From: Fonticula-like sp. SCN 57-25
Lineage: Eukaryota; Nucleariida; Rotosphaerida
DNA: 21,228 nucleotides
Assembly (NCBI GenBank): GCA_001724245.1
Contig: MEDX01000084.1
Coordinates: 1 to 21,228, forward strand
Direction of reading: 5' to 3'
Shown here piece by piece: positions 1-12,018 of this stretch; position 1 is the stretch's first letter; every line of letters begins with the position of its first letter. Both the position numbers and the translations under genes were made by a program. Below the pieces are notes generated by a model, which was not told the origin of the DNA, made no database searches, and saw nothing but the letters and a program-made list of their open reading frames with translations.

Positions 1-248
1 TTGGCGGGCACAAAACACAATCTGACAAACGCAACTTTTGACAATGATCAACGAAACTGATTAGCCATTTTATTGATTGATCCTGGTCTCTACCCTTAAT
101 CGTAAACATGAACGCCGTAATCAACGGTGAGATTCAAATTCCCCGTTCAGATCGTCGCATTCTTTGTCAGCATTCGGGGGGTGACAAAAATAACTCCCTC
201 GATAGATCGCTCATCAATCATCATTCCCGCCCGATTCTATCAGCTGCG
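1..248 (+). promoter_or_regulatory. Upstream region / 5' leader of the RGS-RasGEF gene
   Basis: This is A/T-richer DNA than the exons downstream and probably holds the promoter and 5' untranslated leader of the next gene. An in-frame ATG at 108 would extend that protein by 47 residues with no stop in between, but the extension has mixed codon use and no domain, so the ATG at 249 was preferred. I see no convincing TATA or CCAAT box. The upstream neighbour lies outside the window. Confidence 0.4.
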
Positions 249-3200
249 ATGGCCCCTGCGCTCGAGGACCTCTTAGCGAAGGAGCTGTCGACGCTCAGCA
301 CGGCCGCTGAGGTGGTCGACGATGACGTGAATATTAAGCTGGTGCGTTGCTGTGCGGCTCCGGCGCGGCGCTGGCTCACTGTACTATTCGGTATCATATG
401 GTAGATTGGAGACAGGGTGAACGAGCTGGATGCTGCGTTGGTGGAGCTGGACTGCTCGGCGGCGACGGACGAGCGCGGCATGCGCGCAGTGCTGCGGCAC
501 ATGGTTCCCACGTCGTATTTTCTGGCATTCATGTTTGATGAGCACAGCATCGAAAACCTGGTACGGTTTGCAGCCCCCATCCCCACATTCCATACTGACC
601 AATGCATGCAGATGTTTTACCTCGACATTGTGCACTTTCGGAGAGAGATTCTCGCGACCGGCGACCAGGCCAAGTGGCGCGAAACGGCTCTCTCGATATT
701 TTACTGCTACATCAAGAAAGGGGCTCCGCTCGAACTCAATCTTGTCAGCTCGGTCCAGAACGCGCTCCAAAACGCCCTCTCTCCCGAGATGCTCAAAGGT
801 GACTGCGAGTCGCTCAAGACTGTCTACGACGACGCGTTCGAGGCATGCCGCATTCTCATGCAGGACACGTGGCGGCGGTACCAGCGCTCCGAGATCTTTC
901 AAAAATCGACGCGGCGGCTGACGGGCGCCGACCTGACCGACGTCAAGGTGCGCCGCGCCGCCATGCGTGAGGTGCTCTACCACTTTCGCAACGTCGTCGG
1001 CGTCCCGGACACGTATACGACAATCGTCAAGGGAAAGGTGCTCGCCTACTACAGGCGCCTCAACGCGGGAAACAGCTCGATCGACCTCGAGGCACAGTCC
1101 ATCATCGACGTACGTGTCTCTTTCCTCACTCGTTGTACTCTACTCACCCGCCGCGCGTGCCCAGAGCTGCACAGGGCCCATTCCGAATGTCATGCGCGTC
1201 AAGCTTGCATACGAGCCGGGTCCGACCGACAAGGGAATGCTTCGGCTTGCGGTGCGCGCGCCCGCCCCCCTCTGTCGCCGTCTTTTCTCACCTCTCCTGT
1301 TTTTTACAGGTAAACGAGCTTGTTCTCGTGCTGGAAGAGAACGCCAATGGTGTGTGGAAGGGCCAAAACTGTAAAGGCGTTGGTCTGTTCCGCCCCGTTC
1401 TGTGTGCCAAGGTCGAGCTCGTACGTAGCTTGTTGCATTTATAGTTTATTCTGACGCGCGCGCAGCCCACCTTTGATGAAGTCGACCTCGTGTCCACTGC
1501 CGCGCCGCTGCCCGTGACGCACCGCGCGCCGATCGCGTCGCTCCTTCCTACGCTCCTCGAGTCGCTGACGCGGTCGGGCTGCACCGCGCTCTCGAATGTG
1601 TCGCCTGTCGTAGGCTCGCGGTTCCTGCACGGCCTCGCGGGCGTCACCCTTGCCGTGACGCAGGCCATCTCGCTGGCCGACGCCCTGTCGTCGCGCACCT
1701 TTCAGTTCCGCGATATCCAGATTCTGCACCACGAGTCGCTCAAGACGGTCGAGCACCTCAAGAGTCTCACCAACTGGATGTGCACCGGTACGCTCCATTA
1801 TTTGTTGACGCGCGTCTCACACGTGCGCGTCAGTGTACGACAAGGGCAGCGTCGCCTCACGCAAGAACGACCCGAACCACCTGAGCCTTTCGTCCGTCGC
1901 GCGCCTCCTGTCGGTGCTGCTCGACGTGCTGCAGGCGACCAAGGAGCTGCTGCGCGCGCTGAGACCGCTGCTCCAGTCGTTCGTCGCCAACCCAAAGGAG
2001 TTTGACGTCGAAAACATCATCATGTGCGTGTTTTGTTTGGCGCGCTGTCGGCTCACACGTGTGTGGTAGCACTGCCCTCGAGCGGATCACTGTGCTGAAC
2101 GGCCCGAGGTCCATCAAGAACGCTCAGCAGCTCGTTGCTTCTGCGGCATCTTCCATCACTGAAGGTGCGCGGAAAGCAGCGCGCGCACGTCGGCTAATGT
2201 TCTGCCGCCCATAGCTTCCCGCACAGAGGATACGACATTTTTCCTGCGCTCGACCGCGGTACTGTGCGCCGCCGTGCTCATGTTTGTTGACTGCGCTTCG
2301 GACGCGGAGGGCGACGAAACGGTCGGCGTGCTTGAGACGGCTGTCGCGTCCGTCATCGGCAAGGTCCGCTCTGCGCGCGACTCGGCAGAGCTGGTACGTC
2401 CGAGCCCACTCCATCATTGCGCTGACGCGGCGGCTTTGTAGAGCCTGCTTATGGACCGCTCGAGGAACGTCCAGGCGACGGCGGCGGTCGGCGCGCAGAT
2501 CAGCGCGGTTATCTCGCAGTGCGTCCGCGATCTTGAGGCGTGCGCGTCCAAGAAGGAGGCGTCGGGCAAGGCGAGCCACGCGCTCGTTGAAGCTGAGCTC
2601 AAAGTGTACGCGGAAAAAATGTCGCTTTAATTTGCTTACACGCTCTCAGTGTTCGCGGCGGTGTCTCGACCCTGCTGGCTGCCGTGCAGCAGAACCGCAA
2701 GGACGAGTTTGTGGGATGCGCCTCGCAGCTGAGCGAGGCCGCCAAGGTGCTTGTCATCAAGGTACACAGCGCGCTGTCGGCGCAGGGCGTCGTCGGCATC
2801 AAGCTCTACGACGAGGTGCTGTCGGACGCCGGCCACCTTGTCGACGAAGGCGCGGGTTTTGACGACCCGCACGCGTCCTATGAGGGCTGCCTCAAGGAGC
2901 TCACTTCCAACATCCTCGCCGTCCTCCCGCAGAGCAGCGACCAGCTTGATATTCGCCCTCAACAGCAGGCGGGCGCTGCATGTAGCTCGGCCGTGCGCAT
3001 GATTTTGCAGATCCTGCAGTGGCTGCTCGCGCGCGCGTCCAGGAACGCCGACCGCCTCGTGCTCAGCCAATCGGCGACGGCGCTCCAGGCTGCCCGTGAC
3101 GCCTTTGAGGCGGCGCTACAGGACAACCTGGCCACCCTCATGAGCGTGGAGAGCACGGCGACGCTCAAGCAGTCGTGCGCCGGGCTGCTGCAGGCGACCA

Positions 3201-5771
3201 AGGACGCCGGCCAGGCCATCGCCGATTTTAGCAAGGACGGCGGGTCGCCATTGCCCGAGCAGACGCCGGCATCGCCGCCGCCACAGTTGTTTAGCGTCCA
3301 GCGCCGCGGGTCGAGCCAGCTGTTTGGAAAGAGCAAGCCAGTATCGCCTTTTGACTCGGCCGCCATGGTCGACGCGTACGCTTTTTAGTTGTCGTGTTGT
3401 ATACCCTAACGTGACCGTTGTGGCTTGTAGGAACCAGCCGATTTCTCCGTTTGACCCGAACCGGCGCGGGTCGGTGCCCGCACCGTCGTCGCCGCCGACC
3501 GTTATGGACCGCCGCGCGTCGTCGTCGGCGGTCGTCGCGCCGGCGCGCAGCCGCACGGGGAGCGTTACGAGCCTCAACGCGCGCTCTGTACGCGACTCTT
3601 TTTAAATATATTCGCCTAAACTGACGTTTGGTTTCGCGCAGGACGCCAAGGATCCGATCAAGGTTGAGGTGAACCTGCGCCTGGCGCAGCTGTTGCACTC
3701 TGTGGGCAAGGCGCGCGTTGCCGCGGCGCTGGCCGCCGGTGTGTGGCCGCCGCCGACCGCCGCCGCCGACATCCAGTCGGCATGCCAGGCCGTGACCAAC
3801 ACGCTCACCGAGCTGACCAGTTCCTTTGACGCGGTGCTCGGCCGCGAGCAGGACCGCAAGGTTTCCGAGCGCGGCGATACGACGGCGCGCTGGAAGCTGT
3901 CCTGCTTTGACCTACAGGCGTACACGTCCGGTACGCTAATCTTGGTCCTTTGACGGCCGTGCTGATGATCGATCTCTTTTCCTCAGCTTGCCTCGCCGAC
4001 ATTGTGCCTGTGCTTGCCGCCAAGCAGGCGAGCATCACGGCCGACCGCCGCACGCACCAGCTGATGAAGCGCGCAAAGTTCACGACGCCATCAAAGTACT
4101 GGGTCGACAAGGGCGCCAAGGTCGACTACACACGCTTCAACAAGCTGTGCACGCCAGAGAGCCTCGAGGACACGGAGGACGACGCGATCGTTGAGGCGGC
4201 CGCCGGCGACGCCATCGCGGTGCGCGCCGGCAGCCTCAAGGGCCTCGTGCGCATCCTGTGCAACCACAAATACTTTGGTACGTGCCAGTTTAGGTTTAGT
4301 TTAGTTTTCTGACGCGCGCGCGCAGACATTCCGTACATGCAGACGTTCCTCATGACGTATCGCACGTTCACGACGCCGATGGAATTGCTCAACGCGCTGA
4401 TTGAGCGCTACGGCGTCGCGCCGCCTCTCAACTTTCCGCACGAAGAGTTCTATTACGTCAAGAAGATTGTCGTCATCCGCGCACAGTACGATGATGCTTT
4501 TTTGATTCGTGAAGACTGACGCGCTGTAGGGTCCCGCGCGTCATCCACGCTTGGTTGGACGCGAGCTACGACGACCTCAAGCAGAATGACGGCGAAGTGC
4601 TCGTCGCCCTGAAAGAGTTTTTGGAGCAGCAAATGTCGGTGACGGACGAGGGCCTCGCGGCCATGCTCCTAAAGCAGCTCGCGTCGCTGGTACGCACGCA
4701 CTATAAAGATGATTTTTTGCTGACGGCGCGGGCAGGAATCCGGGGCGAACCACCGGCCGTCCATGTCCAAGGCGGCGGCGCCCCCCGCGCAGAACAAGAA
4801 CGGATGGTACGACGTTTACTTTGTTTATGCTTGCTTGCTAACCGCCGCGGTGTGGCAGGTCGGGCCCCGACACGCGGCTTGGGTCGCTGAATGCGCTTGA
4901 AGTGGCGCGCCAGCTCACGCTCATCGACTTTAATCTGTTTGCTGCCATCCGGCCGTCCGAGTTCCTCCAGCAGGCGTGGTCCAAGGAGGCGCTCAAGGAC
5001 CGCGCGCCAAACATCCGCGCCCTCGTGCGCCGCTCCAACGACGTGCGCATATTTAGGTGTGGTTGTTGATATGCTGACCTGCGGTATTCGCAGTTGACGT
5101 ACTTTGTGGCGTCCGAGCTCCTCAAGGAAGGCGACCTTGCCCGGCGCCAGGCGCTTCTCCTCCACGTGATCCACATTGCCATTGTGCGCTGCATGCTCGG
5201 GCTTGCTTTTGCTGACACAAACATCGTTCTTTAGGGCTGCCTCTCGCTCAACAACTTTAACGCTGTCATGTCGATCTACGCCGCGCTTTCGTCGTCGCCG
5301 TTGTTCCGCCTCAAGAAGACGTGGGCGTCGGTGCTTAATGACCCCTCGAGTGCGGTGTATACGGCGTGGCAACGCATCGAGCAGCTGACTGCGCCGGCTA
5401 ACAACCACAGCGCGTACCGGACGGCGCTGCGCGCCGCCAAGCCGCCCTGCGTGCCGTTCCTCGGGCTCGTGCTCACCGACCTTGTCTACCTCGACGACGG
5501 CAACTCGGACAACGTGGTCGTCAACAATCACGCGCTCATCAACTTTGAAAAGAGGCGCAAGACGTATGCCGTGATCGCCGGCATCCAGCAGATGCAGTCG
5601 ACGGTGCGCATCACGATCGGCCGACACCAATGATGACTAACATATTCGCCACAGCCGTACGGACTCACGCAGTGGCCCGACCTCATGCAGCTCCTCCTCC
5701 GCCACGAGACGTCGCAGACAGAGGACGCGGCCTTGTACCGCCGCTCGCTCGAGATCGAGCCGCGCGAGTAG
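249..5771 (+). CDS. RGS-SH3-RasGEF signalling protein (21 exons, 1502 aa)
   Basis: Predicted Ras-family guanine nucleotide exchange factor fused to an N-terminal RGS domain. Exons: 249-341, 405-560, 612-1109, 1165-1251, 1310-1420, 1466-1787, 1834-2023, 2070-2164, 2215-2393, 2442-2605, 2650-3375, 3431-3587, 3642-3930, 3987-4277, 4326-4485, 4530-4689, 4736-4806, 4859-5042, 5094-5183, 5235-5603, 5655-5771; all phases close. Residues about 57-186 are an RGS domain (ENLMFYLDIVHF across the 560/612 junction, then GAPLELNL and LMQDTW). About 258-315 is a divergent SH3 domain (VWKG, GLF). About 316-845 is helix-rich without a recognised family, followed by a Ser/Pro-rich linker to about 925 and another helical piece. 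RasGEFN spans about 1101-1226 (MQTFLMTYRTFTTP) and the CDC25 catalytic domain about 1258-1502 (NNFNAVMSIYAAL, LINFEKRR, ending SLEIEPRE). By family knowledge RGS stimulates G-alpha GTPase and CDC25 activates Ras, so the protein may couple the two (inference). Intron 561-611 is 51 bp and in frame; reading it as exon would disrupt the RGS helix. Exact short exon boundaries are less certain. Confidence 0.85.
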
Positions 5772-5981
5772 GGCCCCTTTTATTTCGTTACAGTGATACC
5801 ATGTCGCACCAGTGTTGCACGGCCTGCATCCTTTTTACATTTATTCTGACAAGCATGTAATTTCTTAGCTACTCGAATTGCCCTTTAATATAATGAACCA
5901 ATTATGCAATTATCTCCGCGCAGTAAAAACCCTGACAGCGCACTGCCCCTCCAGTGATCACTTTGATTGCGTCAGGCGGGG

Positions 5982-7211
5982 ATGATGACGTGCGGCGGCT
6001 GCCAGCGCAGCCCATCCAAGCCGGGCGCGTGCTTGTGCGCGTCGTGCGCACGAGAGAGGTGCGCAGTGGTACACATAAATGTCATTTTGGCTGACCTTGA
6101 TGCGATCAGCGTGGCGGGCCTCATACCATATACCGACGCCAGGGACGCACTGGCGGCGCGCGCGTCTGCCGCCTTTGTCTCGCGGCGGCGTCTACTCGAG
6201 CTTCGGGAGCGCGCGGACCTCCTGAGAGATCAAATTACAGAGCGTCAGAAGGAGATCGCGCAGTCGACCAAGCGCATCGAGCAGAGTTCGCCTTCCTACC
6301 TTTGTCACGCTGACGCTAATCTAGCCCGTCCTAGTGCGCAAGAATCTCGACTATGCGTCCCGCCGGTGCAACGAGCGCCGCGCCTCGTTCGATGCGCGAC
6401 AGAGCCTTCAGGGCTTTACCGAGTTTCTGCGCACGGAGAGGGGCCGCGCGACGGTGCAGCGTCTTGGATCGCTCTCGAGCGAAATGAGCGCCCTCGCGTG
6501 CCGATTCTGCCGCGATCTCCTCTCCTTTTACCGCTTCAAGCAGCTCGGCAACGATCGCTTGAGCCTCCTCGGCACCTTTCTACACGCGTCGAGTGACTTT
6601 TCCGGTTCGTTTTTGCCTTTTGTTTGCCCGCCGTCGCTGACCCTCCGTCTGCAGGCATGCCCGCCGAGGCTGTGAATGTTGGTGTCGGCGCGCTTGCGCA
6701 CATGGCCGCGTCGGTCAGCCTTCTCTTTGACATTGCACTCCCGTTTGCGTTCAGTTTACCCCCCGCGTCGCCGCTCCCCGGCGAGCGGTCACGCTCGTTC
6801 CTGTCGATCGCCGTCGACGTTCCCTTGCAGCTCGTCTCGGCGGATCAGCTGGGCGAGTTTTTGCGCGGCATCGCGCACCTCAACTTTAACATTGCCTACC
6901 TGAGCCTCGCGCTCGGCAGGCCGCTGGCGCCCGACCGGCTGAATTGGGCCGTCGGGAACCTCTTTGCACTGCTGACCGACGGGGCCGCCGGCGCGCTGCC
7001 ACACCGCACGGACCGGCCGCTGTTGCCTCCAACGTTCTCGCTTGACGCGTGCTGCCACGCGCCGCTCAAGGCGCCGCCTGTATTTGACGACGGCGATGGC
7101 GGCGAAGGCGATGCGGAGCTCGAGAGCGAGTGGGTTGACTTTTTGGACGAGGAGGAGGAGGCGCTGTTTGCGCCGCAGATGAGCAGGTCGAGGATGTCGA
7201 GGCTCGGTTAG
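5982..7211 (+). CDS. atg14: Atg14/Barkor-like autophagy PI3-kinase complex subunit
   Basis: Predicted subunit of the Vps34 PI3-kinase complex that directs PI3P synthesis to autophagosome formation sites. Exons are 5982-6058, 6110-6285, 6335-6604 and 6655-7211, giving 359 residues. The N-terminus carries paired cysteines (C4-x2-C7 and C19-x2-C22), as in Atg14 proteins. A charged coiled coil follows at roughly residues 45-115. The C-terminal half has the pattern of the Atg14/UVRAG/Vps38 family: GALAHMAASVSLLFDIALPF, then a region with LNFNIAYLSLAL. The C-terminus is acidic (FLDEEEEALF). Intron 6059-6109 is 51 bp and keeps the frame, but has donor GTGCGC and CTGAC 10-14 nt before its acceptor, so I removed it; retaining it would add 17 residues. 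The gene starts 210 bp after the RasGEF stop on the same strand. UVRAG/Vps38 is the alternative assignment; the N-terminal cysteines favour Atg14. Confidence 0.75.
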
Positions 7212-7639
7212 CGGCGAGAATGGCTGTATTTGTGTATATACAATAAGCAATTGGCAAAGTTCACAACTGTGCATAAAACTGTGCATCTAGAGCACAAACG
7301 TGTTCATATAAATAGTGCACAGCTGCACGGGAGAAGGTGGTTTGAAAGGAGAAATCGGATATTTTGCTAACACAGTGTGCGTTGATCTTTCTCTTCAATA
7401 TTTGCGTGGTTATACAGTCAACGTGATGCCGCATACTGTGCAGTGCGCGTGTCAGACTCTCATGCGGGCATGGCACCCCAAACAGCATCGCGGGCATTTG
7501 TTTTGATGGTTTTCATTTCCAAAAGCACACGACGCTAGAACGATACGATCACAAAAGTAAAACCCAAAAGGAAATCAAAAGTACAAAAGGAGAGCAAGCG
7601 GGCAAAGGAGAAAGGAAGAGGGAGAGAGCGCGAGCTCCC
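7212..7639. other. Convergent intergenic region, Atg14-like / NF-YB
   Basis: The 428 bp hold the 3' ends of two convergent genes. CAATAA at 7240-7245 lies about 30 nt after the Atg14-like stop and may serve as its poly(A) signal. A paired GTGCAT element lies at 7269-7286. The right part (about 7550-7635) is strongly purine-rich on the + strand, hence a pyrimidine-rich 3' UTR for NF-YB. I see no credible coding sequence here. Confidence 0.5.
7269..7286 (+). repeat. Paired GTGCAT element, copy 1
   Basis: Two GTGCAT hexamers start 12 nt apart (7269 and 7281), separated by AAAACT. A near-identical 18-mer is found at 16703-16720 with the same spacing and 16 of 18 positions identical. Function unknown; it lies 58 nt after the Atg14-like stop codon. 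Confidence 0.5.
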
Positions 7640-8118
7640 TTAGCTCTGCCAGTAGCCGGTGGCGTCCAGGCTGCCGCCCGGGCCATCCTCGTCGTCCTTC
7701 TTGCCGGGCACCTTGTCGCCTTTTACGGCCTAGAGAAAAGAGTCAGTACACAACGAAACAGGCACACCGCAAGTGAACGCACCTCGCGGTACTTTTGCAG
7801 GTAGATCTTGAGGGGCTCGCAATAGTTCTCAAAGCCTAAGCTCTGCATGGCCCAGAGAATGTCCTCACCATTGATCGTCTTCCGTTTCTCCTGCTGGCAG
7901 CGGTCGCTCGCCTCGCTCGTAACAAAGCTGATAAATTCCGACACGCACTCCTGCACCGTCTCCTTGGCGTCCTTGGCCACCTTGGCGTTCTCGGGAAGCG
8001 CGCGCTTCATGATGCGGTTGACATTGGCGATCGGGAGGAAACGGTCCTGCTCGCGCATGGGGTCTCCAAAGTCGGACTTGCCGACATCGCCCTCACCTCC
8101 GGAATCCACGTCACCCAT
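7640..8118 (-). CDS. hap3: CCAAT-binding factor subunit B (NF-YB / Hap3)
   Basis: Histone-fold subunit of the heterotrimeric NF-Y/HAP transcription factor, which pairs with NF-YC/Hap5 and then NF-YA/Hap2 to bind CCAAT boxes. Exons on the minus strand are 8118-7783 and 7729-7640, giving 141 residues. The 53-bp intron has donor GTGCGT and a CTGAC branch-like motif. The conserved core is residues 22-112 with the family signatures [49 protein letters not shown] and [17 protein letters not shown]. The N-terminus is short and acidic; the short tail ends in TGYWQS. The gene is divergent from the forkhead gene, whose coding start lies about 1.15 kb away. CCAAT boxes occur upstream of other genes in this window. 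Confidence 0.97.
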
Positions 8119-8242
8119 TACTCAGTTCGTGCTCTGCACCGACCCTTTTCGCACTGTCCCGCTAATACGGACAGGGGTACAAAAGTGGCCAACGGGAGGG
8201 CGCGCGCGTTCTGACGGCGGCGACGTCGACGATTTGACAGTT

Positions 8243-8256
8243 TTTTGCGCGCAAAA
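8243..8256. promoter_or_regulatory. Perfect 14-bp palindrome with GCGCGC core
   Basis: TTTTGCGCGCAAAA is a perfect inverted repeat 125 bp upstream of the NF-YB start codon. It resembles, but does not exactly match, the E2F consensus TTTSSCGC and the related fungal MBF-type cores. A dimeric cell-cycle or GC-box factor is possible (inference). Confidence 0.4.
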
Positions 8257-8263
8257 TAGAGTC

Positions 8264-8284
8264 GGTTTTAGACAGGTTTTAGAC
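8264..8284 (+). repeat. Direct repeat GGTTTTAGAC x2 inside inverted arms
   Basis: GGTTTTAGAC occurs at 8264-8273 and again at 8275-8284, one base apart. The pair is flanked by GTCGG (8261-8265) and CCGAC (8284-8288), which are inverted. It lies about 145 bp upstream of NF-YB and may be a protein-binding site; function unknown. Confidence 0.4.
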
Positions 8285-8653
8285 CGACCAGGTTGATCTG
8301 ATCATCAGGGGCAGATTCTGGGTATCCATAATAGTCTACGTTCCTTCAATCGGGGTTGACGCCGGTTTGTCGTGGGAGAAGAGGAAAGGCTCCGGACGAG
8401 GGGCACATTAACCAGCAACCTTACCAGCGAGCGGCAATTGTTACAGTAGAGCTTGCCCCTTTTGTGCGTCTTTGGCTAGTCTTTGAAGGAGCAACGTTCA
8501 CTTGGGCTCTGGGCTCTGTTTTGGCCACGATCAAGAGGGACCAAAGTGTTTTGACCTCGGGTGGTTTTGACAGCTCCGGCTTGTGTAAGGCGGTCGGGAG
8601 TTGTGCCGCGGCGGGATTTCCGCAGGGACACGAGGCTGTGCGAGCCTGAAGGG

Positions 8654-8662
8654 TTTATATAG
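8654..8662 (+). promoter_or_regulatory. TATA-like element upstream of the forkhead gene
   Basis: TTTATATAG is the best TATA-like string in this divergent region on the + strand. If used, the forkhead mRNA would have a leader of nearly 600 nt. Only the motif supports it. Confidence 0.25.
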
Positions 8663-8783
8663 ATAGAGAAGGAGAGAGCGCGTGGAAAGCGACGAGTCGC
8701 CCTTTGGTCACCTCGTCGCGCGACCGTCTTTTGTTTGTCGGTCAACGCAAGGGTACGCCACCAACACCATTGGGTCGATGTAG

Positions 8784-11315
<2,532 letters not shown>

Positions 11316-12018
11316 GACGTCACGTTGGCCCGGTTTGCGTTCTTTTGTGCATATCTCTACCTATATCCTTGGACCTGTAAGGCACTTTGCTTCTTGGGTT
11401 TTCTATTCAAATTGCGCTTGCGGCGGCGCGCGCATGCCTCTGTCCTCCCTGCGGATGGCTTGGGCGGCGCGCGTCAATGCAGCGCCTTGTTTTAACAATG
11501 GGCTTTTATGCCTGGGCGACGTTGTTGCAGCGCGCTCATTGGCGGCGGCCGGAAGCACGCGCTCGTTTCCTCTTCTTTTCTATCAATCTTTGCTATCGGC
11601 AATGTGTATCTCTTTCGCGCCTCAGCAGTGCTCGCGCATTATATCCACTCGAGTTGTCCTTTTTTATTGATTCTGAGCACGCTTGTGCCAGTAGACAGTG
11701 CTGTTTCGCCCGGTGGTCGCCCATCGTCAATCCCTTTTGCCTCCCTTTCTTTCCTCCTTGTTTGCCACAGCGGTTGGATACACTGCCCTGTACGCGCGCG
11801 TCGAGCGCCGTGTTTGTCCTCTTTCGTTCCGGGCCGCTGCCCTTGCGGCGGCGCGAACTACTGTACCTGTATACCTAGCATCCCCCTCTAATAATAAGGC
11901 AAGGATCGTTGTTTATATCTCCATTTTGCAAGACATTGCACAGCGCACATGGACACAGAAAAGACACATAAAAGAAAGAGGCGTTTATTTAAGACTAAAG
12001 AGAACGGCACGCGCGTGC
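11316..12018. other. Convergent intergenic region, forkhead / Aip1
   Basis: About 700 bp between the stop codons of two convergent genes. It is T/C-rich on the + strand and presumably holds a long forkhead 3' UTR. Several open frames run through it, but they overlap, have no family features and no consistent codon use, so I call no gene. Confidence 0.5.
11984..11989 (-). terminator. Poly(A) signal AATAAA for Aip1
   Basis: A canonical AATAAA on the minus strand lies 30 nt downstream of the Aip1 stop codon, a typical position for a 3' end-processing signal. Confidence 0.55.

Noticed and set aside
561-611. Coding segment inside the RGS domain
   Set aside because: It breaks a conserved RGS helix and has donor, CTGAC and acceptor signals, so it was treated as an intron.
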